Source: Ligustrum vulgare (Eukaryota; Streptophyta; Magnoliopsida; Lamiales; Oleaceae). From it: a stretch of DNA of 64,000 bases. The notes beneath the pieces are model-generated. The model saw nothing but the letters and a program-made list of their open reading frames with translations. It was not told where the DNA came from and searched no databases. Positions 1 through 11,575 of the stretch are shown piece after piece. Location: positions 23,010,692-23,074,691 of the forward strand of contig OY743179.1 in NCBI GenBank assembly GCA_963555705.1. Reading direction: 5' to 3'. A program made the position numbers and the translations under genes. The first letter of the stretch is position 1, and each line of letters opens with the position of its first letter.

Positions 1-1130
1 AATGAGGTTCCTTTTTAGATGTGGAACATATCTGACATTATGCATGGTCCTGACAATGCTATCATGCATTCTAATAGCAATGTCACCAATACCGATAACA
101 GTCTGGCTATTATTATCCCCCATGTATACTTTCTTAGGTTCAATTTCTTTAGAGTTGTAAAACCATGACCTAACAAGACACATATGGAATGTACATCCTG
201 AATCTAGAATCCATTCCTCACTCATGTCATTACCCATCACGGTCATGACATGTAGACTTTCTAAGTCTAGACCAACAGCAGTATTACTAGCTTCTTTGCT
301 ACTTTGGTCTCTTTGTTGCTTTCGTTTCAAATAAGGGCAATCTTTCCGAAATTGTCCTTCTTTCCCACAATGGTAACACTTTCCATTAAACCTCTCGATC
401 CTCTCTCTTGATTTAGACATACTCTTAGACTTACCTCTACCTTTCTTAAAGTGAGGATACTTATCTCTTTTGTCCGGTCTACCTCTAGCAAACATGCTCA
501 TGACTCTATAGCTAGCTTTCTGTTCTTTCTTCATTTCAAATTCTTTTGATTTTACAGTATCTATTACAATAGCTTGAGTCATTTTGTCCCTAGAGTATTT
601 TATTGCATTCTTAATTTTGCTATAGGATTCGGGTAACGAATTCAATAAAATCACCGCTAAGTCCTCGTCGTCAAATTTTTATCATTATGGGCCAGACTCT
701 TCACTATTATGCTAAAGTCACTTAGGTTCGATTCTAGTTCCTTCCGAGGGTCCATTCTAAAACTGAATAATTTATCAAGAAGGTAGATCTTATTGGGCAA
801 GGTCTTAGTTAAAAACATGGTGTCAAGAGCTTCCCACAAGTCTCTAGCCGTCTTATGTTCATCTACTTGTCTAACGATATTATCTGATAAGTGCAAGATA
901 ATAGAACTGTAAGCAATCTCATTCATATCAGCAATAACATCTGATTTAGCTTTAAGTTTTTCAAAAAAATTATCGGGATCTTCAATAGCTTTCGCTACTC
1001 GTTGTTGGACCAAAATCGCCTTCATTTTCTGTTTCCATATCGAGTAGTCACCCTTACCATCGAATTGTGACAATACGACCCTCGATCCCATAATAGGTTC
1101 AGCAAATGGGGAATGACTACTAGATATCAT
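1..1130 (-). pseudogene. Copia gag-protease polyprotein, frameshifted and partial
   Basis: The start MISSSHSPFAEP at 1130 leads into a UBN2-type copia gag (FDGKGDYSIWKQKMKAILVQ, then the ARDLWEALDTMF stretch). Near position 685 a one-base shift breaks the frame. The neighbouring frame continues without a stop to the window edge through LNSLPESY, a basic region, the zinc knuckle CYHCGKEGQFRKDC (about 341-385) and the protease start WILDSGCTFHM, whose DSG is the catalytic aspartate motif. Gag would package the element RNA and the protease would cut the polyprotein. With the shift, only a 157-residue gag can be made from this start. The leader between primer site and start (1131-1643) is AT-rich and non-coding. 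Confidence 0.85.
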
Positions 1131-1643
1131 TCGTGAATTTATAATTCAAATTTACAAATCAACAAAAAAGGTTTTCAAAGAAAAACTCCAAGATTCACGA
1201 ATAATTTTTCAATTTTAAACAACAATCCACCACTTATCAAAACAGGGCTACCAAGTAATTACAACATGCACAATTCACAAATCATAATTTATGAACTAAT
1301 CAAGAAAACGCAGATTATAGCATGCCAAATAAACACAATTACTAAATGCCCAAATTCCAACCAATACTATGAATTTAATTCTTAACGGGTGAATTGAAAC
1401 AATCTCACCAGTAATCGAGACAAGAAGAACTAATCAAGAATGAACACTCCCTGCACTCTCCAAGTTCAGCCACTTTGAGCCTTCTGGAAATAATTCACAA
1501 GAACTACACAATCAGTGTAATACCAATTCAGAAAGACAAATAATTCCTAAAAAATAAAAAATAAAAAAAATCCCTAATTTCTCGTGAGCCCTAAAAAACA
1601 CTACAAAGAACACAAAAATATAAATTAGAGAACCCTAATTCCA

Positions 1644-1656
1644 GGCTCTGATACCA
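1644..1656 (-). other. Primer-binding site (initiator tRNA-Met type)
   Basis: The minus strand reads TGGTATCAGAGCC two bases inside the LTR. This is the usual plant copia primer site, complementary to the 3' end of initiator methionine tRNA. Confidence 0.85.
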
Positions 1657-1658
1657 GT

Positions 1659-2266
1659 TGTTAGGTTAGAATCGAGCCAATTTCACGTAACTAACGCGGA
1701 TAACATACATTAAACAATCAAGAATCGAAATAAACGAAAATAAAAGAAAGAAACAACCTCGATTTAGTGACCCAGTTCGGTGTATTACACCTACATCTAG
1801 GGGGCTTAGGACCGAACCCTTTTCCACTAGCAAATAACCTTCCAAAGAGTGTTAGGAATTTACAAGAATCACGCACCAATACAACCCAAGAACACCGAAA
1901 TTATACACCCCTGTTTTCGCAATAAATCGCACCAAACACGCACAATAATGCCCACCAAATGATCTACTCAATAACCCAATTACTAATCTAAGTAGATACA
2001 AAACTTGGTGTAAAATATGGAGCTTCAACCGAGAGGGAGATCAAGACCAAGAAAGAGAAGAGAGCTGTGCGTAATATCTTCAAAAATAGAGAGCGAGAGA
2101 GAGAGAGAGAGTCCGTCCAGCCTTCTGCCTAAAATGAAGCAATTAAAGTTCTTTTAACACATATTTGCACATGAGGTTCTTGAGCTTCACTGGTTGCCAT
2201 AAGTTGGCCCTCTAAGTTTGAACTCTTTCAATTTGAGGATCACACTTCCAATAGAATGAACTAACA
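1659..2266 (-). repeat. 5' LTR of the left-edge copia element
   Basis: On the plus strand the segment begins TGTTAGG and ends CTAACA, the inverted ends expected of an LTR, and abuts the primer site on its inner side. It contains a GA-rich microsatellite near 2088-2111. The mate LTR is outside the window, so the boundaries rest on the terminal motifs and the primer-site position. Confidence 0.8.
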
Positions 2267-2424
2267 GTATTCAAAAACAAATTCATATTACATATGACCC
2301 ATCAAAATGAGTACAGGTAGTAATTGTTAGGAAAATTTATATGTGCAAGAGAATTTTCACTAATGAATGTAAAATCGAATCCTGCATTGTTTGAAAATTG
2401 GGATTGGAAGAGGAACCTTAAAAG

Positions 2425-3621
2425 TAAAGGTGTTAATATGGGTTGTTCGGTCCAGGTCGGCCCGCCAATATATGAATTCGGTAACTACCCGCGTGAAAAA
2501 AAAGCTCACCGGCTGCGGGTTTACGGGTCGGAAAATTTTGAATTACAACCTAGATCCGCCCGCTAGCCGATACCGGTCGAGCCCATGCAGGTCATAATTC
2601 TTTCCAGTTTGGCCCGTATGAATAAAAATATAGAATTTCTCATATTTATAGCAAAAATTTTTTTTGTTAAATTGTTAAATACAAAATGGACAATATGATA
2701 AATTCATATTTATACAAAAAAATGTTTACTTAGAATTCAAATCTTTATCTTATGTTACATGAATTACTTTTAACTTTACAAAGTTAAATACAACATAAAC
2801 AAAGATTGAATATATTGCCACAACATCTTCTTATATGTGTAACACATTTTAATTGTAAAAATGCTCATAACTTTTAATCAATATTACAATTATGTCCCCA
2901 AACTTTTTTTTTTTTCATTGTATTATTATTTTAATTCTTTCATTAATTAATATATCTCATCTGTTCTATAAATTTTTGTCAAAAAATTATTAAGAGTGAT
3001 TCAAAAGATTTATTTACCGCCTGTACACTTAATTAGTAAAAAAATTGAAATTTTAATTGAATACTTGTTCATTATTTTAACGCATGATAATAATAATAAT
3101 AAAAAAATTGTACGAAAATTATCATGAAGGACAAAATTTGATAATTGTTGAAAATTTAATTATAAGAACTTGATGAAAAAATAAAGAATATAAATGTAAT
3201 AATCTATAACCAATAATGCAATTCAAATGTGGTGTAGTAATAAGAATTTGTGGTACAAATATAATTACCTTAAACAAATAATAACTAAATGCATTTTTAA
3301 TTACTACTATAAAATAACATTACATTTCTTAGCTATTAGGGAGAAAAAAGAAGATTTACATTTAGAAATTGTACTAGGGTTTGTAAAAGAAGAGAGATTT
3401 TCATTATTACTATATTTAATAAAATAGTTTTATTTTATTTTAGTTTTTTTTTCATGGGTCGACGGGTTAACAGTGGCCGCGAAGGTGTGACCCGCAAAGC
3501 CCGCGATTTAGATCTTCTTGACCCATGAGCCGTCGCTCGGGTCACGTGTCAGCCCGCGGTCCTGGGTTGATCCCGGCCGATTTTCACGAGTCCAATCGAC
3601 CCTCCTTTCTTGACACCTCTA
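2425..3621 (-). mobile_element. Non-autonomous hAT element, copy A of a GC-rich-ended family
   Basis: The 1197-bp element has imperfect inverted ends (TAAAGGTGTTAA left; the right end read inwards is TAGAGGTGTCAA) and a perfect 8-bp target duplication CTTAAAAG at 2417-2424 and 3622-3629, the hAT hallmark. About 190 bp at each end is GC-rich with many copies of words like GGCCCG, CGGGTC and GACCCG, probably subterminal transposase-binding repeats (inference). The middle is AT-rich and has no credible coding. It matches copy B (7808-8533) when one of the two is reversed, so the strand given is relative to that family. Confidence 0.9.
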
Positions 3622-3629
3622 CTTAAAAG

Positions 3630-4995
3630 GGATTACAATCCCACATTGATTAGAAATGGAAAAATGGGAATTTATGGGGACTATAAATGCTAGTTTCATC
3701 CCATTTTGAAAAATGGATAAAATGTGGAAATATGGGGGAAAACTTGAATAGTTATCACACATAGGATAAAAATGAGTTTGTGGACTAATTTATATATGGT
3801 TAACAATTTGTAAGGTGTAACCATTTGTTATATAGAGATTCCTCCATTACCTACGTGCCAGCAGGGGGTGCAAATCTTGGATCGACTTGGCCTTCTAGCT
3901 TAAATTTGTATGCGGACGCGACCTGCCTACACGAATATCAGACCGAATAAACAAAAAATTGGTCACAAAGGACAAGCCACGTTTTGAAATTTTGTTTTAC
4001 GTTTTTTCACTTAAAACATAATCCAAAACTGATTTCCATTTACTTGTAACTCCAAGACGTCTGGAGTAAAGGCAGTGAGTTACATAATTCAAATACTGCA
4101 CTAAATGCTAAAGACTCCTCCTTGCCAATATATACAGCAACAATCCTTCAGTCCAGACACAACACAACAACTTCACGAAATCGCTCTGCATTCTTGTTCA
4201 AATTCTAGTCTTCTTCCAATAGTTTGGTGATTCTGTTCCAGCACATAAGCAAAGGTTAAGGACCTTTACAATAATTAAAAATCTGTCCAACGAAGGGAAA
4301 AAAAAAAAAAAAAACTATAACCACCCTTTTTAAAAGAGGACCATGGTTGAATTTCATGAAAATAAGCCATTTTGACAAATCCAAAAAATGGTCCAAGTTC
4401 CCGACACTAATAAAAAGTAATTTGTGTCACACATTGCTTGCAAATTGTCTTGTCAAGTGTGTGGTGATAAAAGTTGCAAACATCTTCTTTTAAGTTGTCC
4501 TATTTCATATTTTGTTAGGCTTTATATATTTTGTTTGTATTAGCTCATGAAAACATGCACAATATGCCAATAATAAATGTTTTATTATTAGTGAAAGTGA
4601 ATCTTGTTTTGTGCCCAATTGCATTGAGTTGTAATATTCAAATTCCTGCAAAGTTAATTTGCTGAAGTCCCACTCAGTTTTTAGCGAAAGAATGGGCCAT
4701 CTCAAAAACCCTAGTAGGCAACAAAAGATCTTTCTTCCTCATCCTGTCTGAAAATTTGCCACCTTATTTTCAATTGGCACCCAACCCCACCTGTGAAAAC
4801 TCAATTCCAGCCTACTCAATATCCAGGTTCCGTAAGTCCACATACAACTAATTAATAGGACTCTTGTCATTTAGGGTGTCAAAATTCAAGTGATGTGCAT
4901 TTGGGGTGGCTTTCAACCTAATTTCCTCGGAAAACAAGCGGAAATGGGCCAGCCCAATTAATTTCTCAACGTCGTGAAGAGAGAAAAAAAAAAAA
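3630..4995. other. Intergenic DNA, possible orphan promoter/leader at 4120-4260
   Basis: I see no coding gene here. Near 4129-4135 a TATA-like run is followed by a C/A-rich leader-like stretch and, around 4250, a possible 5' splice junction (AAAGGTTAAGG). This could be a leftover first exon, but nothing coding follows. A poly-A run lies at about 4298-4315. At 3640-3760 there are words (TCCCACATTG, GGACTATAAATG) of a sort common in short plant LTR-like repeats, but I could not define ends. Confidence 0.3.
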
Positions 4996-5545
4996 GGAAG
5001 AATACATAACTAAGGTATATAAAATACACATCTACAAATTTAAAGAACTTAAGATTTTAATCCAAACATTAATTCATAATTTTATTATTTAAATAGGTTA
5101 ACGTCGTAATAATATAAATATATGGTTGCAGTCACAAATTTATTAGGTCAAAACTTATTTCTCGATCACAAATCTTGAATTTTGTAGGTAGCAAATTTTC
5201 CTTGATCACAAATCTTGAGTTATTTGGTTACAATTTAACAAATTAGGAGTCACGATTTCTTTATTTGTCACTATCATATATTTCATAAGTCACAATTTAT
5301 TTCTCTCTAGTTACAAATCACGAGTTTTATAGGTCATGAATTATTTTTGGATCACAGTATAAAAATTTCTTTGGTCACAACTAGTATATCGTTCACAAAT
5401 CACGAATTTATAAGTCACAACTTATTTTCTGGTACAAATCTCGAATTTATAAGTCATAAAACAGTCACAAATTTCAAATTCATTGATCAAACCTTCAAAC
5501 ATTGTGAGTTACAATTAACTTTGAAATTTGATTTTTGAATTTGTT
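4996..5545 (+). repeat. TCACAA-rich dispersed repeat, copy 1
   Basis: This copy starts with GGAAGAATACATAACTAAGG, also found at 51266, then becomes an irregular array of short units around GGTCACAA, CGATCACAAATC and AGTCACAACTTATTT from about 5130 to 5540. Units are roughly 20-40 bp and degenerate. The same array occurs at 12030-12300 and 51370-51890. Here the CCACCA-rich part that follows the array in the other two copies is missing. Its open frames are simple consequences of the repeat. Confidence 0.7.
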
Positions 5546-5999
5546 AGTTGAAATGCAGGATGGGGTGTAATAATTTCCTCAAACTGAACTATATCCTAAA
5601 GAATTCTTGATATAACTACAAATTGAACTATATCCTAAATATCTCTCTTTTACATTTTGTAACCGAAATTAATAAGGATTAATTTACTTAACCAGATTGA
5701 TTTACCTAATGATTTATCAATTTCTGTGTTGACATAATTATTGTGGTTGATTTTAAAGATGATGTGATTGGTAAAGTGATGGATGTTTGCCAAGTATATC
5801 GTAGGTAAATCAGTCAGTAAATCAATCTGACAACGTAGCATGGTTCAATTAATAATAGCTCATTTTATGTGTGCCATTTATTGTAACTCCAAAAGAAATG
5901 CTAATACAAAATCCAATGGAAAATTAGGGCTACAAGAGAAGGATTAATTGGGTTTATTGATCTGGGAGAGAAGCTACAAAAAGTTCAAAAGATAAAAAT
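5546..5999. other. AT-rich intergenic DNA
   Basis: No gene recognised. There is a short internal duplication of the phrase GAACTATATCC around 5587 and 5627, and no element ends that I can support. Confidence 0.5.
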
Positions 6000-6185
6000 T
6001 CACATAAACTCGAGGTGCTCCCCTTCACAAAAGACGTGGTTTCTTAAAGAATCTGAATCACATAAATATTCAAGAAACCTACCACCAACTCCACAGCTTT
6101 TCCAGTATTCTGCGTGGGAGGGATCCTTCATATTTCGTCTATAGTTCGAGTAATGATACACGAAGAACACCATCATATTGGCCAA
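6000..6185 (-). pseudogene. Possible NAC-domain relic
   Basis: The minus-strand frame (61 codons) contains AEYWKSCGVGGRFLEYLC and SDSLRNHVFCEGEHLEF. Order and spacing resemble the middle of a NAC DNA-binding domain: a WYFF-like aromatic run, then YWKxTG, then a K-K-TLVFYxGRAP-like segment. Several hallmark residues differ (C for T after YWKS, EHL where RAP is expected), and the DWVMHEY-type segment that should follow is absent. NAC proteins are plant transcription factors, but this piece could not make one. It may equally be a chance resemblance. Confidence 0.3.
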
Positions 6186-7089
6186 CCACCCTTGGATTCT
6201 CCCCGTATGGAGACTACTTCAGGAATTTTCACTAATTATTCGTCGTACAAAATTTCTCCTCCGTCAGTTTATAATTTTTTTACATCCATCCGGGTTAAGA
6301 AGGGGGCGGATCGATTGGACCCATGAAAATTAGCCCGTATCTAAACAAAATCACTGACCGACTCGTGAACCGAGCAGGTGGTTTACGGGTCAAAATGGTG
6401 TGAACCGTGAATTTCGCAAGTTACACTTTCATGGGCAATCGGTCCGAAATTAAAGATTATTTTTTTAAAAAAAAATGCAGAGAGTCGTTTGACTCTCAGC
6501 ACTTTGAATTTTTTGATTTATTTATTTTTTAATTGTTTGTATTGGTATATCTTTTTATCTATAAATTGCGAGTTATCAACTATATTTAATCCATTTTCGA
6601 TTTACTATCTTACTACAATTATTCAATATCATCATCGTCCTCGTCCACCTCCTCATCGTCCTCGTCCTCATCCTCGTCCTCGTCATCTACATCATCTTTC
6701 TTTTTCTTACTTCACTGCTTAATACTATTTTATTATTATATGATCTCACGATTTTTCTACTGAAATATCCTAATTTTAATTATAGTTGTTTTCCAACAAA
6801 TTTAGAAGAGGATAATGTTGTAGGAATTTGATTATTTAAAACTTTAAAGAAAAAAAAAGGTCAGAGATGTGACATATTACAATAAATGAAAATGATGGTA
6901 CAATAGCATACAATATTCCCAGAAAGGCTTATGATGGTGGAAATTAAATGAGCAATACCACACCTACTCAATTAGAAAGATGTTATCAATTTGATCATTA
7001 TAGTTCACTACAAGAAGATAAAGTAGATAATTTTAGAAATCTTACGATAGCGGGAATTAAATGAGCAATCATATCCTGTATTATAAAAA

Positions 7090-7233
7090 ATGGCACGAGA
7101 TCTACTGACAATTCCAATCTTAACAGTGGCATACAATTCTGTTTTTAATGCAGGTAACAGAGAATTTGACAAAAGATGATCAAAACTTAAAGAAGATATT
7201 CTGAAAGCTCTCCTATGCATGAAAACTGAATGT
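7090..7233 (+). pseudogene. hAT transposase C-terminal dimerisation domain relic
   Basis: The plus strand encodes MARDLLTIPILTVAYNSVFN, then AGNREFDKR, a stop, then SKLKEDILKALLCMKT. This follows the hAT dimerisation domain pattern (LARDxLxIPxSTVASExAFS, then a D-x-x-R-S-x-L stretch, then an ALxC motif). Substitutions (Y-N for S-E) and the in-frame stop show decay. No upstream catalytic domain is readable. It identifies the outer element's superfamily independently of the terminal sequences. Confidence 0.75.
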
Positions 7234-7807
7234 TTGTAGATCGAATGATGCAAGATAAAATTATTGATGATATTGCTGAAGGCTTAAAAAATCTTGCAAT
7301 TGTTGAAGATTGATTGGCAACGAAATATAATTTTTGAACAACTAAATTATAATTAAGTGTGTACCAACCTAGTTAAGTTGTACTTAAATTATAAATTATA
7401 GTAAAGAATGTGCCAACCTAATTGGGATGTACTTAAGCTATAATTATGAAAATTTTGATGTAAAAATCTATTTAGTTGTTATTAACTTACGTTGTATTTG
7501 ACTTTGCAATGTTAAGTGTAATTCATCGTCATGTAACTTATAAATGAAAACATTTCTTGCTACAAATATGAATTTATCATTTTGTTCATTTCGTATTTAG
7601 TAACTTAGCAAAAACTTTCTTGCTATAAATATGAACAATTATGTGACTTTATACATATAGTAGGGTCGAATCGCAACCCGCATGGGCTCACCTGGATGGG
7701 CCAATGAGTGAGCCTGGATTGTAATTCAGAATTTGTGGGTAGACCCATACCAACTTGTAAACCAGCAGTGAATTGACTTTTTTCATGTAGGTCGTTACCC
7801 ATTGACC

Positions 7808-8533
7808 TAGAGGTGTCAAGACGGACGGGCCGACCAGACCCGTGAAAACCGGCCCGGATTGACCCGGAACCGCGAGCCGACCCATGACTCGTGCGGGCGG
7901 TTCACGGGTCAAGAAGTTGTGAACCGCGGGTTTTGCGGGTCAAACATTCGCGGGCCGCGGTTAACCCGCTGGCCCGTAAAAATAAAAAAATAAAAAAACT
8001 GTTTTTATTAAATATGGTAACATGAAAAATCTCTCTTCTTCTAGAAACTCTAATACAACTTTTAAAGTAAAATCTTATTTTTTTTTTCTCCCTAATAGCT
8101 AAAAAAATAATGTTTTTTGACAATAGTAATTAGAAATACATTTATCATTTAATTGTTATTTGTTTATATTTTATTTAAATTTGCAAATTTAGAAGTAATT
8201 CATATAACATAAATTATAATTTTAAATTCTATATAAATATTTTATGGTATAAATATGAATTTATCATTTTAATCATTTTGTATTTAGAAACTTGACAAAA
8301 AATTTGCTATAATATGAAAAAATCTATATTTTTATTCATACGGGCCAAATCAGAACAAATCGCGACCCGCATGGACTCGATCCGGATGGGCCAGCGGGCG
8401 GGCCTGGGTTGTAGTTCAAAATTTGCGGGCCGGCCCGTAACCGGCAGCGAGCGGGCTTTTTTTCAAGCGGGCCGTTACCAGACTTTTTATTAGCGGATCG
8501 ACCCGGCCCGGACCACTCGGATTGACATCTCTA
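7808..8533 (+). mobile_element. Non-autonomous hAT element, copy B, inserted in copy C
   Basis: The 726-bp element has inverted ends TAGAGGTGTCAA and, read inwards from the right, TAGAGATGTCAA. A perfect 8-bp target duplication CATTGACC lies at 7800-7807 and 8534-8541. Both ends carry about 170 bp of GC-rich subterminal repeats. The middle is AT-rich and non-coding, and matches copy A in reverse orientation. The outer copy's right end resumes after the duplication. Confidence 0.93.
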
Positions 8534-8570
8534 CATTGACCTAGCCTGGTCCACCCGAAAAGTGAACCTT

Positions 8571-9085
8571 AAAATTATTTTTGTGAATTTGCTTAAATGT
8601 TATAATGATGATTACTAGAAAACGTTGGTCTATGGAGGATTATGAATTTTTCTAGCGTGGAAGTATTATGGATATTTTTTATTATATTTCCTTGTTAAAA
8701 TGGTGGATTCAGGGAATGGAGAAGAAACTAATAAATTTGTATAGGAAAAGAGATTATTTCTTATAGAGGAAAAGAGAATAAGCTAATAAGTTTACAAGAT
8801 CTGCTCTTGCGATTTTTAAAATATCAAGTGTTTCTTACCTAGAATAGTATCAAACCTATAGAAGGTTGCATTATGGAAACACAAATAGGTAAAATTCATG
8901 ACTCGATTATGAATCGTTGAATATGGTCTAATGGGATTCAGTACATCACGTTTGCTTGACACAAATAGGTAAAATTCATGACTCGATTATGAATCGTTGA
9001 ATATGGTCTAATGGGATTCAGTACATCACGTTTGCTTGAATGTCACTTGTTTAAGGAACATCAATACATAGGACATTTAGTAACA
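8571..9085. other. Intergenic DNA with an 80-bp tandem duplication
   Basis: No coding gene is recognised. The segment 8879-8958 is repeated immediately at 8959-9038 with no difference that I could find, so the duplication is recent. Confidence 0.7.
8879..9038. repeat. 80-bp perfect tandem duplication
   Basis: Two head-to-tail copies (8879-8958 and 8959-9038) of a unit beginning ACACAAATAGG and ending CGTTTGCTTG. No function is evident. It lies just left of the Helitron end. Confidence 0.9.
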
Positions 9086-9697
9086 CTAGTAGTAAGCACG
9101 TGCTTCGCACGTCTTTTGTTAAGGATAAATGACACGCGTAATTTTTTGAAATATTACTACTGTTTTCGAAAGTAGTTAAGATCATTGATATTTTTAGAAG
9201 AAAAATTGAATTGTAAGTTATCTGCAATTTTTAAAAAATTAATTTTTATTGAAAAATTTCATCGAGGAATCAATATATATATATTAAAAAAAAAAGTTTA
9301 ACGTGCAAATTTAATAAAGAAATCAAGTGTCATATATCAAGAGATAATTTGCTATCATAAAATATAAAATATTAGACAAATTGAAAAGATATTGTTAAGA
9401 AACCTAACATCTCTAAAAGGGTAGCAACAAGCGTTAAGAAATCATGGTTGGGTGCTTCTAATTTGATTGAAATAGATGTTACTTTCCTCCAGATACACTT
9501 AAAATACTTCATCATCCTATAGTATTTATGCACAATTATGTAGAGTAAACATCTGATAATGGTTTAGAAGTTCTTGTATATTTTACTCATGCTAAAATAC
9601 ACCATGAAATTGGAAGGTACAAAAGGCTTGGAATGATGTTTGTGAATGAGTAACTCCCTAACAAAGGCTTAATAATTTACAAACATTTATTACATAC

Positions 9698-10478
9698 CCG
9701 TAAACCTAAAATTTATATCTTCATTAGCATTGCAACCAGTGTGATCAACAATAGCAGGAACCTAAAGAAAGAAGTTTCTAATGTCAGAATGTGCAGATAC
9801 ACCGAACGACCAACAAATTCAAAACTAACTTGCTTACATAAAAATTAAATAGAGTTATCCTTCAAACCGAATATTTTATAATATCAAGACACTCAACTTG
9901 TTCTGGATCCCATGACCATCCTTCAGGTCCCTTGATCTTAATCACAAAAGAACCCTGCATCCAAAAATGAAATTAGGTGCTAAAACTGGGGAAAAAATTG
10001 ATTGTTGTTACAAAAATGTACGAGTCAAGGAAAAGCAATTGATCTAAGTAGAGCTGGCATACATTTCATCTAGTTGAGTCCACCACACTCCTCGACGTAG
10101 CAACTTGAAATGGATTCAAAAAGATACAAGTTGATATAGTTCAAAATCAGTTATTTATGTTGGTTGACCATGTATTCGAATACTCTATCAATACATTGAA
10201 TTATGCTTTTCCACATTTAATGATAATTAAAGCTGCAAATATAGTTTCTCAACTAGAATGACTGACATTACAACAAGGACCCTTCTACTTTTGATGCTTC
10301 AGAGAACAATTTCCTTTCCATTTTGATGCAAAAAAGATAAGAAAAGGTAAAGAGTGGATTGAGGTTTATACCACTCAACCTGTCATGGTGATGCCTTGGG
10401 CGATGCTAAGCTTGGGAAATTTGTTTCACCCGCTTAAATGAAAAATTATAGAGCTAAAGTGAGTTTAAGAAGCTTGAT

Positions 10479-10539
<61 letters not shown>

Positions 10540-11575
10540 CAAGTTGGTCTTAAACAAGCATTAGAGGACCCAATTCTGATCTGAACCCTATTCCCAAGGA
10601 TCTAAGAATATTTAAAATCCTAATCCCAAACCCCTATTCATGTTCTCTAAGTTTGATGCCCAATCCAAATTCCATGTCCCTGCATCCTGTTCTCTGGTAT
10701 CTAGACAAAATCAACAGTGCATAGATGAACCTTATTCCCAGACTCACTTGAGATTTTTGATGTTCATACATGTATTGTTTACCACACACACACACATAAT
10801 AATAAATAGTCCAAGGAAACTTAAATCACAGCATTGCAAGAAAATCCTATCCAATGAAGTACCTTGTCGTAAACTGGAATGAAGTAGTAACCATTTGGAG
10901 CACATTGGGTGATGTGCTTAACTAAACCATCTAAAGTCCGAAGCTCAACCTGCATAGCAGTGTCTCACTATCTTAATTCTTATATATGCCCAAGAAAGTC
11001 TATATTAACAAATCACATCTAACAATATCTCATGTATAAAAATAATCCAGATAAAATACAATTCTCATACAGTAATATGGGAATAACCCAAGAGTGTGTT
11101 ATGTTTAGAATTTGATAGAGAAGGGAAAGAGGAATATGACATAATGTAAAGAGGAGACTGAGAGGAAGTCTGGATTTTTCTCAACTTCCTAATCTTATTG
11201 AGAATAATGCAGATTATTTATGGTAGTCCTACACGGCTGGAAGATAACGAATAATGCTGAAAAGTAGGAGAAAATGCAAGTACACAACTACAACCACTAA
11301 ACTAATTATTAGCATTTAATATGAACTACCTGCTAAACCAAATATTAGCACTTCATGGGCAGTTTATTAACAGAGCAAAAGCTAATAAAATAGACTAACT
11401 CGTGACATATCAGATCAGAGTGAAGTTCAAAAATAAAATCTAACGCCGATTACGCACAAAAACAGATGACACGGCACTAAATCGATGTCCCATTAGACGA
11501 GAAAGGAAATCATTTTCGGTATTTAGTCACTACCTCGACAAATCTGCCACATCCTTGAATAGAATTAGCAATCGC
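9698..11575 (-). pseudogene. NOMO: NOMO (nodal modulator) gene fragment, four exon-like blocks
   Basis: Minus-strand blocks in gene order: about 11575-11534 (ANSIQGCGRFVE, donor GT); 10949-10863 (VELRTLDGLV, then TQCAPNGYYFIPVYDK, flanked by AG and GT); 9954-9898 (GSFVIKIKGPEGWSWDPEQ, AG and GT); and 9761-9698 (VPAIVDHTG, then CNANEDINFRFT, AG and GT). These match the N-terminal part of plant NOMO, an ER-membrane protein with carbohydrate-binding-like and Ig-like repeats. Introns remain, so this is a genomic, not retroposed, copy. The stretch normally linking FVE to VELR was not found, the signal peptide is not recognisable, and the rest of the long gene is absent. It lies wholly within Helitron ends, implying capture. 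Confidence 0.8.
10481..10536. repeat. (AT)n microsatellite
   Basis: About 28 uninterrupted AT units lie in the intron-like gap between two NOMO exon relics. Length is likely polymorphic. Confidence 0.95.

Larger units (their letters stand above)
1..2266 (-). mobile_element. Ty1/copia LTR retrotransposon, 5' half, runs off left edge
   Basis: Minus-strand copia element entering the window from the left. Reading leftwards from its 5' end: a 608-bp LTR (1659-2266) bounded by TGTTAG and CTAACA, a primer-binding site, a leader, gag, zinc knuckle and the start of the protease. Integrase, reverse transcriptase and the 3' LTR lie outside the window. The base run GTATT just outside the LTR at 2267-2271 is the only visible candidate for the target duplication, and its partner cannot be seen. 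The single gag frameshift suggests a moderately recent but no longer autonomous copy. Confidence 0.9.
6285..8570 (+). mobile_element. Old hAT element, outer copy C, with a younger family member nested in it
   Basis: The left end (about 6285-6440) and right end (7650-7800 plus 8542-8570) are diverged relatives of the subterminal regions of the element at 7808-8533. For example CCCATGAAAATTAGCCCG corresponds to CCCGTGAAAACCGGCCCG in the younger copy. The outermost bases have decayed, so exact ends and target duplication are not recoverable by eye. Between the ends lie a TCATCGTCCTCG-rich simple repeat (about 6630-6700) and a transposase C-terminal relic, so this copy descends from a coding element. 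Confidence 0.7.

Noticed and set aside
2324..2597. Overlapping 80- and 68-codon frames
   Set aside because: They run across the end of hAT copy A; the GC-rich subterminal repeats create the open frames.
4120..4260. Promoter and first exon of a host gene
   Set aside because: TATA and leader-like sequence only; no coding exon follows, so it is kept as a remark in an intergenic entry.
5130..5540. CRISPR-like short repeats
   Set aside because: Units are degenerate, unevenly spaced and without unique spacers, and the genome is a plant nuclear one.
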